DNA of 64,000 nt from DASUPK01 sp963782345 (GTDB lineage Bacteria > Actinomycetota > Thermoleophilia > Solirubrobacterales > 70-9). The number at the start of each line of letters is the position of its first letter. Position 1 is the first letter of the stretch. The translations under genes were made by a program, and so were the position numbers. The stretch is from positions 155,486 through 219,485 of the forward strand of contig CAWAJF010000014.1 of the NCBI GenBank assembly GCA_963782345.1, written 5' to 3'. The notes beneath the pieces are model-generated. The model was not told where the DNA came from and made no database searches. It worked only from the letters and a program-made list of their open reading frames with translations. Below are positions 35,322 through 44,459 of this stretch, piece after piece.

Positions 35322-36524
35322 CTACTTGTGCTTCGCGGTGAAGTTGACCTTCGCCCTGCCCGCTGAGCAGAGGTCCTGGGCGGAGAAGTGGTAGATCGCG
35401 TAGCCCTCCACCTTGTCCACGCTCACGAACTTGCCGTGGATCTTGTCGAACTTGTTGCCGAGAAAGGTGTGGGTGAAGGTGAAGGTCCCATTCCTGGAGA
35501 GCTTCTTGCGCGCCGTCGTGCCTCCCAGGGTGAAGACCGGCGTCGACAGGCAGTATCCGCGCGCGACGGTCGGCTCAGTGGTCAGCGTGACCTTCCCGTT
35601 TTTCACCGTGAACCGGATCTTCCGGAACGAGGATGTGACCGCCTGCTGGGTCGTGCTGCCGCTGTAGGGGCCGGCCCTGTTGCGCGGCTTCTTCTTGTGG
35701 TGCTTTCCCTTCTGCTTCCCGCCGCCCGTCTTCTGCTGCTTCCCGCCGCCGCCCTGCTTGCACTTCTGGGACGCGCTTGCCGAGAGCGTCTCGCCGCTGT
35801 AGAAGGTGGTGGACTCGGAGCTCTTCCACTTCTTGTTCTTGCAGCGCGCCGAGACGTAGTAGAGCGCCGTGTCGTTCTTCTGACCCACCCTGCGCTTGTT
35901 GAAGGTGATCTCGAACCTGCTCAGAACGAGGCCGGGGGTGTTCGGAATGTTCGCGAATGCCAGCGTCCGTCCCGAAAGCGTCCCGATGATCGTCAGCGAT
36001 GTCGCGCCGGGCCCGATATCGGTCTGGACGTACATCGTCCCGGGGCCGCCGGCGAAGATCGTCACCGTCCCTCCGATTTGACCGCCGTTGACCTGCACGG
36101 AGCCGCCGCCGACGATGCTCTGGGGACAGGACGCCTGTGCCTGGGCGGTGAACTTGCCCTGGATCTGGCCGAGCTGGCAGGCGGGCACCTTTCCATTCGT
36201 GAACTTGATGTTGGGGTCGACCGTGAACACCGTCTGCTTCGGCGACTCCGAGGTCGCGAAGTCGTCGAAGTTCGTGCTGATGACGGTGTGCAGCGAGGCT
36301 CCCCCGAAGGTGGCCTTGCTCTGCTTGGCGGGCGAGAGCTTCACCTCCAGCGACTGCGAGATCGGAACGCCCGCCGCGACGCTCGAGAAGCTGAGCGCTC
36401 CAAGCACGCCCAGTAGGGCGGCGATCAGGTATATGCGATTGCGGATGGCGCTCCCTTTCCGAGCTGCTGCGGGGTGCAGCCCTATCTGTCGAACACGGTC
36501 GTGACGGCGATGTTGCTGTGGCAA
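35322..36524 (-). CDS. Exported lysine-rich beta-protein of unknown function
   Basis: 400 aa from TTG 36524, which has GGGGAG at good spacing. The signal peptide core (IYLIAALLGVLGALSFSSVAAG) starts only at residue 31, giving an unusually long n-region. A second Shine-Dalgarno-like AAAGGGAG precedes the ATC codon at residue 27. The mature part is beta-rich (KLSPAKQSKATFGGASLHTVIS, GGGSVQVNGGQIGGTVTIFAGGPG) with a lysine/glycine linker (KQQKTGGGKQKGKHHKKKPRNR), then a second beta domain (GTFTFTHTFLGNKFDKIHGKFVS). Thermoleophilia secrete many such proteins; role unknown. Confidence 0.75.
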   Translation of the reverse strand: MPQQHRRHDRVRQIGLHPAAARKGSAIRNRIYLIAALLGVLGALSFSSVAAGVPISQSLEVKLSPAKQSKATFGGASLHTVISTNFDDFATSESPKQTVFTVDPNIKFTNGKVPACQLGQIQGKFTAQAQASCPQSIVGGGSVQVNGGQIGGTVTIFAGGPGTMYVQTDIGPGATSLTIIGTLSGRTLAFANIPNTPGLVLSRFEITFNKRRVGQKNDTALYYVSARCKNKKWKSSESTTFYSGETLSASASQKCKQGGGGKQQKTGGGKQKGKHHKKKPRNRAGPYSGSTTQQAVTSSFRKIRFTVKNGKVTLTTEPTVARGYCLSTPVFTLGGTTARKKLSRNGTFTFTHTFLGNKFDKIHGKFVSVDKVEGYAIYHFSAQDLCSAGRAKVNFTAKHK

Positions 36525-36536
36525 CTTCGCTCCCCG

Positions 36537-37316
36537 TCACTCCGAGAGTGCGTCGGACTCCTCGTCGGAGAGCTCTATCTCGAGCGCGGCGAGGTTCTCG
36601 CGAAGGTGCTCGATCGACCGCGTCCCGGGAATCGGCAGCATCACCGGAGAGCGCCGAAGGAGCCACGCGAGCGCGATCTGGTGGGGCGTCGCATCGTGGC
36701 GCTCCGCGACCTCCGAGAGGGACGACGGTCCGCCACCCTTGAGTGGGTAGTAGGGCACGAAGACGATGCCGTTCTCGGCGCAGTAGTCGACGACCTCGTC
36801 GGAGCCGCGCTCGGAGAGGTTGAAGTGGTTCTGGACCGCGGAGATCGGAACGACCCGGCGCGCTGCCTCGATCTGCTCGACGTCGACCGCCGAGAGCCCG
36901 ACCTCGCTGATCTTGCCGGCGTCGCGGTACTCCGCGATCGTCGCCAGGCTCTGCTCGAGCGGGGTCTCTGGATCGACCCGGTGCAGGTAGTAGAGGTCGA
37001 TCGCGTCGGTCCGCAGGCTCTCGAGGCTCTGCTCGATCTGGGCGTGAAGCGCCTCCGGGTGGCCGCTGCCGTCGTAGCCGCCCTTGGTCGCGATCACCAC
37101 CCGGTCGTCCACCGGCGACAGGGCCTCGCCGATCGCCCGCTCGCTCTCCCCGCCGGTGTAGACGTGCGCGGTGTCGATCAGGCCGAGACCCGCCTCGACC
37201 GCCTCACGCAGAAAGTCCTCGTTCTCGCGCGTGAGGCGGTTGGTGCCGAGTCCGACGCGCGGGACCTCGGTCCCCGCCAGGGTCAGCGTCCGCGTCGTCG
37301 ATGGCGAGCCGGCCAT
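36537..37316 (-). CDS. Aldo/keto reductase
   Basis: 259 aa. The AKR tetrad is visible: Asp in GLIDTAHVYTGGESERAIGEAL, Tyr in AHVYTGG, Lys in VVIATKGGYDG and His in LYYLHRVDPETPLEQSL. The NADP-binding tail is RSPVMLPIPGTRSIEHLRENLAALEIELSDEE. Reduces carbonyls with NADPH. It precedes the exported lysine-rich gene by 12 bp on the same strand. Confidence 0.93.
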   Translation of the reverse strand: MAGSPSTTRTLTLAGTEVPRVGLGTNRLTRENEDFLREAVEAGLGLIDTAHVYTGGESERAIGEALSPVDDRVVIATKGGYDGSGHPEALHAQIEQSLESLRTDAIDLYYLHRVDPETPLEQSLATIAEYRDAGKISEVGLSAVDVEQIEAARRVVPISAVQNHFNLSERGSDEVVDYCAENGIVFVPYYPLKGGGPSSLSEVAERHDATPHQIALAWLLRRSPVMLPIPGTRSIEHLRENLAALEIELSDEESDALSE

Positions 37317-37407
37317 CTTCGAAGCCTACGAAACGCTCTCAGTGTCCGGATCCGTATCCGTGCCGACCACCTAGTGCGAACCGGGACGCCCTCCGTACTC
37401 TTCCCGG

Positions 37408-38418
37408 GTGGCCGAAACAAGCACGGAAGACGACGTGCGGCTGCGGCCCTGCTCGGTCGCGATCTTCGCTCCCTCGCCGGTGCTGACGGTCACGGTGGAG
37501 GCCGGGCGCACCGACCCGGAGATCCACCTGCACGCCGGCGGCCAGGGGTTCTGGGTCGCACGGATGGCTGCGCGGCTGGGGGCCGAGGTCAGGCTCTGTG
37601 TGCCGGTGGGCGGCGAAACGGGCACGGTGCTCGAGTCGCTGCTCGAGACCGGCGGCATCAAGCTGATAGCAACGCGGGCAGGGGCTGCCAACGGCACCTA
37701 CCTGCACGACCGCCGCAGCGGCGAGCGCAGGGAGATCGCCCAGGTGCCGAGCCCGACCCTGCAGCGACACGAGCTGGACGACCTCTACGACGCGACCCTG
37801 GCGGCGGGCCTGAGGTCCGAGCTCACGCTCCTGACCGGCCCGCAGAACGATGACGTGCTCCCTCCGGAAACGTACGAGCGCCTGACACGCGATCTGAAGG
37901 AGAACGGCCGCTTCGTGCTGGGCGACCTGAGCGGGGGTCCGCTGAAGGCCGCCCTGCGCGGCGGCATCGACATGCTCAAGGCGAGCGATGAGGAACTCGC
38001 CGCATTCGGGTTGCGAAAGGGATCGGATGCGCCGGATGTGGTCGAAACCGCCCGGGAGCTCCGTAAGCAGGGCGCAGCGAACGTGCTGATCTCACGCGGC
38101 GACCGAACGGCGGTCGTCCTGCTCGGGGATCGCCTGCTCGGGATCAGCGGACCGCACTTCGTCGCCCTCGACGAGCGCGGAGCCGGGGATTCGATGTTCG
38201 CCGGTGTCGGTGTCGGCCTTGCCAGCGGGCTGGAGGTTGAGGACGCTCTGCGCGTCGGGGTCGCCGCGGGAGCGCTGAACGTGACCCGGCACGGCCTCGG
38301 CACCGGAGATCCGAAGGAGATCGCGAGCATCGCGGCGCAGGTCGAGATCGCTCCGCTGGACGTCGGTCCGGGCGACGATCGACCGGGTCAGGACTCCGCC
38401 GCCGCGGCCGCCTCCTGA
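37408..38418 (+). CDS. PfkB-family kinase, phosphofructokinase-like
   Basis: 336 aa from GTG 37408. SVAIFAPSPVLTVTVEAGRTDPEIHLHAGGQGFWVARMAARLGAEVRLCVPVGG is like 1-phosphofructokinase/tagatose-6-phosphate kinase N-termini. The catalytic motif is LDERGAGDSMFAGVGVGLASG, followed by VAAGALNVTRHGLGTGD. Phosphorylates a sugar or sugar phosphate with ATP. Overlaps the convergent inositol-phosphatase gene by 31 bp. Confidence 0.88.
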   Translation: MAETSTEDDVRLRPCSVAIFAPSPVLTVTVEAGRTDPEIHLHAGGQGFWVARMAARLGAEVRLCVPVGGETGTVLESLLETGGIKLIATRAGAANGTYLHDRRSGERREIAQVPSPTLQRHELDDLYDATLAAGLRSELTLLTGPQNDDVLPPETYERLTRDLKENGRFVLGDLSGGPLKAALRGGIDMLKASDEELAAFGLRKGSDAPDVVETARELRKQGAANVLISRGDRTAVVLLGDRLLGISGPHFVALDERGAGDSMFAGVGVGLASGLEVEDALRVGVAAGALNVTRHGLGTGDPKEIASIAAQVEIAPLDVGPGDDRPGQDSAAAAAS

Positions 38419-39197
38419 ACCAGGGGCAGCAACTCGTCCACGAGGCCGGGCGTGCAGCAGATCGTGAACTCGGCGTGCGGCGTCCACGGGTCGCCACCGT
38501 GGTCGAACGCCTCGGCCCCCGCCTCCTGGGCGATCAGCACTCCCGCCGTGACGTCCCAGGGGAGGCTGGAGAGCATCACCGAGACATCGAGGCGCCCGGC
38601 GGCCAGCCAGGCCAGGTCGAGGCACTCGGACCCGTGCACGCGGACGCGCAGGCAGCGGGGCACCAGGAGCTCCATCAGCTCGCGATGCACCGGGTTCTCC
38701 ACCTTCGCCTTTGACCCGACGGCAAAGTCCGCGAAGCCGACGATCGCCTCGTGCAGGCCCGGCTTCTCCACCACGCCCACCGGTTGGCCGTTGAGGAACG
38801 CACCCGCGCCGCGCGTGGCGACGTACCGCTCGCCGATCAGCGGCAGATCGATGATCCCGAGCACCGGCTCGCCGTGCTCGACCAGGGCGAGGGAGATCGC
38901 GCAGAGTGGGCTGCCGTTTGCGAAGTTGACCGTCCCGTCGATCGGATCGAGCACCCACATCGCCTCCACCGTCCCGTCGACCTCCCCCTCCTCCTCTCCC
39001 AGGAACGCGGCTTTCGGCGCAACCTCGCGCAGGGCTTCGCGGATCGTCTCCTCGATCCTGAAATCGATCTCCGTGGCGTAGTCGCGGTCCCCCTTCGGGG
39101 TGAGCGAGCCGATGTCCCGCCGACCCTTTCGCAATAGCGCGGCCCCAGAGTCGACGGCTCGTTCGGCGGCCGACAGCAGCGGCGGATCGACAGTCAT
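38388..39197 (-). CDS. Inositol monophosphatase family protein
   Basis: 269 aa. Metal-binding motifs AFLGEEEGEVDG, MWVLDPIDGTVNFANGSPLCAISLAL and LPWDVTAGVLIAQEAGAEAFDHGG match the lithium-sensitive phosphatase superfamily. It removes phosphate from inositol or a related sugar phosphate with Mg2+. Its ATG overlaps the stop of a 53-aa gene by 4 bp (39194-39197), itself overlapping the P-type ATPase gene, so all three are one leftward translational unit. Confidence 0.93.
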   Translation of the reverse strand: MTVDPPLLSAAERAVDSGAALLRKGRRDIGSLTPKGDRDYATEIDFRIEETIREALREVAPKAAFLGEEEGEVDGTVEAMWVLDPIDGTVNFANGSPLCAISLALVEHGEPVLGIIDLPLIGERYVATRGAGAFLNGQPVGVVEKPGLHEAIVGFADFAVGSKAKVENPVHRELMELLVPRCLRVRVHGSECLDLAWLAAGRLDVSVMLSSLPWDVTAGVLIAQEAGAEAFDHGGDPWTPHAEFTICCTPGLVDELLPLVQEAAAAAES

Positions 39198-39355
39198 GGC
39201 CCTGCCGCCTCGCCCTCGCGTCGCCGCAGGAGCCAGCGGCGCAGCTCGTCCGATCCCCAGACCACGAGCGGGAAGACTGCGAGCACCAGCAGATAGCGGC
39301 CCCCGAGCGAGGCCGTCCCGAAGACGTCCTGGAGGGGTGAGAGATAGTCAGGCAT
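39194..39355 (-). CDS. 53-aa membrane protein resembling a P-type ATPase C-terminal hairpin
   Basis: Starts at ATG 39355 inside the last codons of the ATPase gene (ATGCCTGA) and ends with a TGA overlapping the next ATG (ATGA). Translation opens MPDYLSPLQDVFGTASLGGR, then a hydrophobic helix (YLLVLAVFPLVVWG) and SDELRRWLLRRRE. The order PLQ-FGT-L, hydrophobic stretch, then DELRRWLLRR matches what normally ends full-length P-type Ca2+-ATPases. The upstream ATPase already has its own, different ending. It may be a detached C-terminal piece retained as a subunit or a small regulator. Both overlaps support real translation. Confidence 0.75.
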   Translation of the reverse strand: MPDYLSPLQDVFGTASLGGRYLLVLAVFPLVVWGSDELRRWLLRRREGEAAGP

Positions 39356-41861
39356 CGACCGGACTCCGATCGCGTGTGACGGCCTTGAACAGCTCGACCG
39401 CGAGGAACGGAACCATCGCCAAGGCGAGCGCCCATGCCACCTGAACCGGCGACAGCGCGACCACGTCGAAGCGCTCGGAGACCCCGGGGACGACCAGGAT
39501 CACGGCCTGGACGGCGGCGGAGAGCAGGACGGCCCCGATCAACGCGGTGTTGCGCCCGGCCCGGAAGAACCAATTCGTGCCGCGGACCGCGAAGACGTGA
39601 GTGAGCTGCGCGAAGACCAGCGTCGCGAACGCCATCGTCTGTCCGATCGCGTGGCTGTCCGATTCCCCGATCAGGAAGGAGACGAATGCCGCGAGGCCGG
39701 TGGCGATCCCTCCGACGATCAGCCGGCCGCGGATCGGATCGAGGATCCCCTGCGCCGGGGGCCGGGGCGGCTGCTGCATCGCGTCGCGCTCGGGCGGATC
39801 GACCGCCAGCGCGACCGCCGGCAAACCGTCGGTGAGCAGGTTGACCACAAGGATCTGCACCACGGTCAGTGGAGCATCGAGCCCCAGGGCGATCGCGAGG
39901 GCGAAAACCATCACCTCACCGGCGTTGGCCGCGATCAGGAAGTGGACGAAGCGGAGCACGTTCTCGTAGATCGACCGGCCCCGCCTGATCGCTTCGACGA
40001 TCGTCGAGTAGTCGTCGTCGGTGAGGACCAGGTCGGCCGCCGCCCTGGCGGCATCCGTGCCCCGCTCGCCCATCGCGACGCCGATGTCGGCCGCCCCGAG
40101 CGCGGGGACGTCGTTGACCCCGTCCCCGGTCATCGCCACCACCTCGCCACGGCGGCGCAGCGCGTCGACGATCCGGACCTTGTGTCGTGGAACAACGCGC
40201 GCGTAGACGCGAACGTCCGAGTTGCGCGTCGCGAGCTCGTCGTCCGAGAGCTCGTCGAGCTCGGCCCCGGTGAGCACGCTCGTATGGTCGTCCTCCACGA
40301 CCCCTGTCTCCCGGGCGATCGCCAGCGCCGTGCCCGGATGGTCGCCGGTGATCATCACCGTGCGCACGCCGGCCTCTCGCGCTTCCTGGACGCTCTCCGC
40401 GACCCCGGCCCGCGCCGCGTCGTGGATCCCGAGGAGGCCGAGCGGCATCAGCTCGAGCTCCTCATCATCATCCGCAGCGAGCTCTCGCTTGGCCACCATG
40501 AGGACGCGCATACCCTCTCGCGCCCAGCGCTCGGAGTAGGCCCGGAGGTTCGAGGAGTCCGCCCCATCGGTCAGAAGACCGAGCATCGTCTCGGGCGCGC
40601 CCTTGGCGAACAGGACGCGGCCCTCGGGAGACTCGACGGTGACGCTCATCCGCTTTCGCTCAGAGTCGAAGGGCCGCATTCCCACCACCTCCCTGTCGGC
40701 GAACACCCGGCCTGCGTCGATTCCGCGGTTGGACGCCGTCTCCGCGATCGCAGCCTCCACCGGCTCGACGGACGCATCGGCCGAGCCGTCCGCTCCTCCC
40801 ACCAGCTCGTCCGAGGCCAGCAGGCTCGCGGTGAGCAGCTCGTCGATCGCCTCCGCGCCCTCGCCGTCGTGCGGCGCGACCTCGGTCCCGAGTGCGCAGG
40901 GATAGAGCCGGGCCAGGCTCATCCTGTTCTCGGTGATCGTCCCGGTCTTGTCCGCGCAGATCACCGTCGCGGACCCGAGGGTCTCCACCGCCTCGAGCCG
41001 CTTCGCGATCGCTCCACGCTCCGCCATCCGTTGCACCCCGAGCGCGAGCGCGATGGTGAGCACGGCGGGCAACCCCTCCGGGACGGCGGCCACCGCCAGC
41101 GATACCCCGATCAGGAAGCTGTCGGCAAGCGACTCCCCCTGAGCCCAGGCCAGCCCGGCAAGCACCAGGCAGAGAAGCACGGCTGCCCGCAGGAGAAACC
41201 CCGCGAAGCGCTGGAGGCGGCGTTGCAACGGCGTGGGCGTCCTGGGAATGCGCAGCGCGCTCATCACGGCGCGGCCGATCTCCGTTTCGCTGCCGGTCGC
41301 CTCGACGACCCCCTCCCCCGTCCCACGAGTGACGATTGCGCCCGCGTACAGGGTCGAGCCCAGACGCTTGGCGACGGGAAGCGATTCGCCGGTGATGGCC
41401 GACTCGTCGACCTCGAGCCCGTCTTCGCTGGTCAGGCTGAGGTCGGCGGGAACTCGATCGCCTCCGCGGAGCCTGACCAGATCGCGTGCGACGAGCATCT
41501 CGGCGCTGACGCGCCTGATCTTGCCATCTCGCAACACGGTGGCCATCGGCGCCATCAGCCTGCGCAGGCTGCGGCTCGCTCCCTCGGCCCGTCCCTCCTG
41601 GAAGTAGCCAAGGGCCGTGTTGGCGAGCGCGATCGCGACGATGATTCCCGCGTCGAGCCACTCGCCGATCGCGACCGAAACCACGGCCGCGAGTCCGAGC
41701 AGGGCCACCATCGGATTTGCGAGCTGCCGCCCCAGCAGCTCGAGACGTGAGGGCGGCGGGGCCTCCGGCACGCGATTCGGGCCGTCTCTGCGCAAGCGGC
41801 TCTCGGCTTCGCTCGTCGTCAGGCCCTTCTCCTGGAGCTGGTGTTGCGTTCCGCCGCTCAT
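39348..41861 (-). CDS. P-type cation-transporting ATPase (P2A/Ca2+-ATPase-like)
   Basis: 837 aa. N-terminal cation-ATPase domain (GLTTSEAESRLRRDGPNRVPE), actuator TGES in DESAITGESLPVAKR, membrane PEGL in AAVPEGLPAVLTIALALGVQRMA, phosphorylation site ICADKTGTITENRMS, and hinge MTGDGVNDVPALGAADIGVAMG. PEGL with no N-terminal heavy-metal domain points to Ca2+, Mg2+ or Mn2+ rather than Cu/Zn. Overlaps the downstream 53-aa gene by 8 bp. Divergent from the site-2 protease gene. Confidence 0.94.
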   Translation of the reverse strand: MSGGTQHQLQEKGLTTSEAESRLRRDGPNRVPEAPPPSRLELLGRQLANPMVALLGLAAVVSVAIGEWLDAGIIVAIALANTALGYFQEGRAEGASRSLRRLMAPMATVLRDGKIRRVSAEMLVARDLVRLRGGDRVPADLSLTSEDGLEVDESAITGESLPVAKRLGSTLYAGAIVTRGTGEGVVEATGSETEIGRAVMSALRIPRTPTPLQRRLQRFAGFLLRAAVLLCLVLAGLAWAQGESLADSFLIGVSLAVAAVPEGLPAVLTIALALGVQRMAERGAIAKRLEAVETLGSATVICADKTGTITENRMSLARLYPCALGTEVAPHDGEGAEAIDELLTASLLASDELVGGADGSADASVEPVEAAIAETASNRGIDAGRVFADREVVGMRPFDSERKRMSVTVESPEGRVLFAKGAPETMLGLLTDGADSSNLRAYSERWAREGMRVLMVAKRELAADDDEELELMPLGLLGIHDAARAGVAESVQEAREAGVRTVMITGDHPGTALAIARETGVVEDDHTSVLTGAELDELSDDELATRNSDVRVYARVVPRHKVRIVDALRRRGEVVAMTGDGVNDVPALGAADIGVAMGERGTDAARAAADLVLTDDDYSTIVEAIRRGRSIYENVLRFVHFLIAANAGEVMVFALAIALGLDAPLTVVQILVVNLLTDGLPAVALAVDPPERDAMQQPPRPPAQGILDPIRGRLIVGGIATGLAAFVSFLIGESDSHAIGQTMAFATLVFAQLTHVFAVRGTNWFFRAGRNTALIGAVLLSAAVQAVILVVPGVSERFDVVALSPVQVAWALALAMVPFLAVELFKAVTRDRSPVDA

Positions 41862-41971
41862 TTCTCGACACGATGACCGCTGTCGGCTTCGCCTGGCTAC
41901 GTGGTGAACACGGATGGCGATCCGTGGCGACGGGCGATGCCACGCAGGAGTCGCCGGGATACCGTGGGGGT

Positions 41972-43129
41972 ATGTTCGGCGGTGATCTCAAGATCGGGCG
42001 GCTGGGCGGCATCCCGATCAGCATTCATCCGCTTTGGGTGGTGATCGTCGCGCTGATCACCTGGTCGCTTGGAAGCACCTACTACCCGGACGCGGTCTCC
42101 GGCATCGCGCCGGCCGCCGCCTACGGGCTCGGTCTGGCGAGCGCGCTGCTGCTCTTCGCCAGCATCCTCCTGCACGAGCTCGGCCACGCGGTCGTGGCGC
42201 GCCGCTACGGCGTCGAGATCCAGGGAATCGAGCTCTGGCTGCTTGGTGGCGTGGCGAAGATGAAGGGGGCCGCTCACCGGCCGGAGGAGGAGCTTCGCTT
42301 CGCCCTGGCCGGTCCGGGCGTGACCGTGGTGATCGCCGTGGTCTTCGGCCTGGCCACCGTCGCGCTGCCGTCCTCGACGCCGGATGCCGTGACCGCTCTG
42401 CTCGGCTACCAGGCCCTGATCAACGCGGCGATCCTGGTCTTCAACTTGATGCCCGCGTTCCCGCTGGACGGAGGTCGAGTGCTGCGCGCCATCCTCTGGC
42501 AGCGAACGGGCAGCATCGAGCGGGCTACGGCCAGTGCGGCCCGCGTGGGTCGCGGCTTCGGCTACGGCATGGTCGCCCTCGGGTTCCTGGGCGCCTTCGC
42601 CGGAGCGCCGGGCCTCCTCTGGCTCGGCCTGATCGGGTTCTTCCTGATCGTCGCCGGCCGGGCCGAGGAGAGCAGCATCGCGCTCAAGTCGACCTTCAGC
42701 GGCCTTGGACTGCGGCGCGTGATGGCGGTCCCCGCGATCACGCTCGACGCCGACACCACGGTCGCGGACGCGGTGCGGGACTCCTTCGCCACCCTGGGCT
42801 ATCACGCCTTTCCCGTGGTCGAGAACGGCCGGCCGATCGGCATGCTCAGCATCGACCAGGTCCAGGCGGTCTCCGCCGGACGGAGGACGACGAGCCGCGT
42901 CGGGGATCTCGCCGACCGCGACCCCTCCGTCTTCGTCGACGAGGACGTGACCGTGGAGGAGCTGCTCGGCAACTCCGCCTTCCAGCGGCATCGCCGAGCG
43001 ATCGTCCGTTGCCATGATGGACAGATCGGGATCCTCTCCGCCACCGCGATCGATCGGGCTGTTCGGGCGAGGACCATGCTCGACGATGACCCGCGAGTCG
43101 TCCCGATCCGGCCGAAGCGGGTAGCTTGA
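41972..43129 (+). CDS. Site-2 metalloprotease (M50) with C-terminal CBS domains
   Basis: 385 aa from ATG 41972; longer frames would cover the ATPase gene. Zinc motif HELGH at residues 68-72 and second motif NLMPAFPLDGGRVLRA near 160 (aspartate ligand). Six helices are followed by two CBS repeats (MAVPAITLDADTTVADAVRDSFATLGYHAFPVVENGRPIGMLSIDQV and DRDPSVFVDEDVTVEELLGNSAF). This intramembrane protease type cuts anti-sigma or other membrane proteins; CBS domains probably sense nucleotides. Confidence 0.95.
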   Translation: MFGGDLKIGRLGGIPISIHPLWVVIVALITWSLGSTYYPDAVSGIAPAAAYGLGLASALLLFASILLHELGHAVVARRYGVEIQGIELWLLGGVAKMKGAAHRPEEELRFALAGPGVTVVIAVVFGLATVALPSSTPDAVTALLGYQALINAAILVFNLMPAFPLDGGRVLRAILWQRTGSIERATASAARVGRGFGYGMVALGFLGAFAGAPGLLWLGLIGFFLIVAGRAEESSIALKSTFSGLGLRRVMAVPAITLDADTTVADAVRDSFATLGYHAFPVVENGRPIGMLSIDQVQAVSAGRRTTSRVGDLADRDPSVFVDEDVTVEELLGNSAFQRHRRAIVRCHDGQIGILSATAIDRAVRARTMLDDDPRVVPIRPKRVA

Positions 43130-43133
43130 GCGC

Positions 43134-44057
43134 ATGGATCTCGGCTACGACTCCAACCTCTACATCCTCGCGTTCGACCACCGCGGGTCGTTCACCAAGC
43201 GCTTCGGCGTGGAGGGCGATCCAACACCCGAGGACAACAAGCGCTTCTCCGACGGCAAGCACCTGATCTTCGAGGGCATCGAGGCCGCGCTCTCCCGGGA
43301 TGCCGATCCCTCCGTGACCGGGGCGCTCGTGGACGAGCAGTTCGGAGGCCCCTCCCAGGTCCCCGAGGAGGCGAAGGCCCGCGGGATCAAGCTCGCGATG
43401 CCGGTGGAGAAGAGCGGCCAGAAGGAATTCGACTTCGAGTACGGGGACGACTTCGGTGCTCACATCGAGCGCTACGACCCCGATTTCTCGAAGGTGCTCG
43501 TCCGGTACAACCCCGACGGGGACGCCGAGATGAACCAGAGGCAGGCCGAGCGCCTGCGGCGGCTCTCGGACTGGCTGCACGAGCACGATCGCAAGTTCCT
43601 CTTCGAGCTGCTGGTCCCCGCCGAGGAGGCTCAGCTCGCGGCGGTGGACGGGGACGCGGACCGCTACGACGCCGAGCTCCGTCCGGACCTGATGATCGGC
43701 GCGATCGCCGAGCTGCAGGACGCCGGCGTCGAGTCCGACATCTGGAAGATCGAGGGCGTGGACGAGCGGACGGACTGCGAGCGAATCGCAGCCCAGTGCC
43801 GAGCGGGTGGACGCGACGGCGTCGTCTGCGTGGTGCTCGGACGCGGCGCCGACGACGACAAGGTCGATCACTGGCTGCGCCAGGGTGCTCCGGTGGAGGC
43901 ATACGTCGGCTTCGCGATCGGCCGATCGGTCTGGGGCGATCCGCTCAAAGGGTGGATCGACGGGGATCTCTCGCGCGAGGACGCCGCCGCGCGGATCGCC
44001 GACAACTACCTCCGCTTCATCGAGGTGTACACAGCTGCCGCAACCGATTCGGCTTAG
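43134..44057 (+). CDS. DUF2090 aldolase-type protein
   Basis: 307 aa. YILAFDHRGSFTKRFG, LVDEQFGGPSQVPEEAKARGIKLAMPVEKSGQKEFDFEYGDDFGAH, KFLFELLVPA and VLGRGADDDKVDHWLRQGAPVEAYVGFAIGRSVWGDPLKGW are hallmarks of DUF2090. This domain is fused to the kinase IolC in some bacteria and is annotated as 2-deoxy-5-keto-gluconate-6-phosphate aldolase. The stand-alone form is probably a TIM-barrel sugar-phosphate aldolase. No other iol gene is next to it, although an inositol-phosphatase and PfkB kinases lie 5 kb upstream. Confidence 0.85.
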   Translation: MDLGYDSNLYILAFDHRGSFTKRFGVEGDPTPEDNKRFSDGKHLIFEGIEAALSRDADPSVTGALVDEQFGGPSQVPEEAKARGIKLAMPVEKSGQKEFDFEYGDDFGAHIERYDPDFSKVLVRYNPDGDAEMNQRQAERLRRLSDWLHEHDRKFLFELLVPAEEAQLAAVDGDADRYDAELRPDLMIGAIAELQDAGVESDIWKIEGVDERTDCERIAAQCRAGGRDGVVCVVLGRGADDDKVDHWLRQGAPVEAYVGFAIGRSVWGDPLKGWIDGDLSREDAAARIADNYLRFIEVYTAAATDSA

Positions 44058-44215
44058 TACCTCAGCGATAATCGCCTCCGCGATCGCCCCGATCGCGTAC
44101 TCCGGCTGATAGCGCGCACCTATCTAGCGAACCATTCATATCGGGGTTCCGCACGGATGCCTGGCCGCGGCGCGGGCGGGACGATTGATCCTGAACAGCG
44201 AAAGGAGGGATCCAG

Positions 44216-44443
44216 ATGGAATCCAGCGACTCCCCACTCCATGCGCGACCGGGTGACCGGCTCGTGGTCCGGGGTCATCACCAGGGCGAGGCTCCGCGGG
44301 ACGCGGAGGTGCTGAGGGCGCTGGGCGCCGACGGCGGCCCACCCTATCTCGTCCGCTGGGAGGACGGCCATGAAGCCGAGGTATTCCCCGGCTCCGACGT
44401 CTTCATCCAGCACCTGGCGAAGTCGAAGAAGGGAAAGAAGTGA
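44216..44443 (+). CDS. DUF1918 domain protein
   Basis: 75 aa after a very strong Shine-Dalgarno (AAAGGAGGG). HARPGDRLVVRGHHQGEAPRDAEVLRALGADGGPPYLVRWEDGHEAEVFPGSDVFIQH is the DUF1918 pattern, an SH3-like barrel found widely in actinobacteria; function unknown. Ends in a lysine-rich tail. A baeRF gene begins 16 bp later. Confidence 0.9.
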   Translation: MESSDSPLHARPGDRLVVRGHHQGEAPRDAEVLRALGADGGPPYLVRWEDGHEAEVFPGSDVFIQHLAKSKKGKK

Positions 44444-44459
44444 TGACCGACCTCGCCGG

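Noticed and set aside
39597..41750. 717-codon plus-strand frame opposite the P-type ATPase
   Set aside because: Shadow frame; the ATPase motifs on the other strand are complete.
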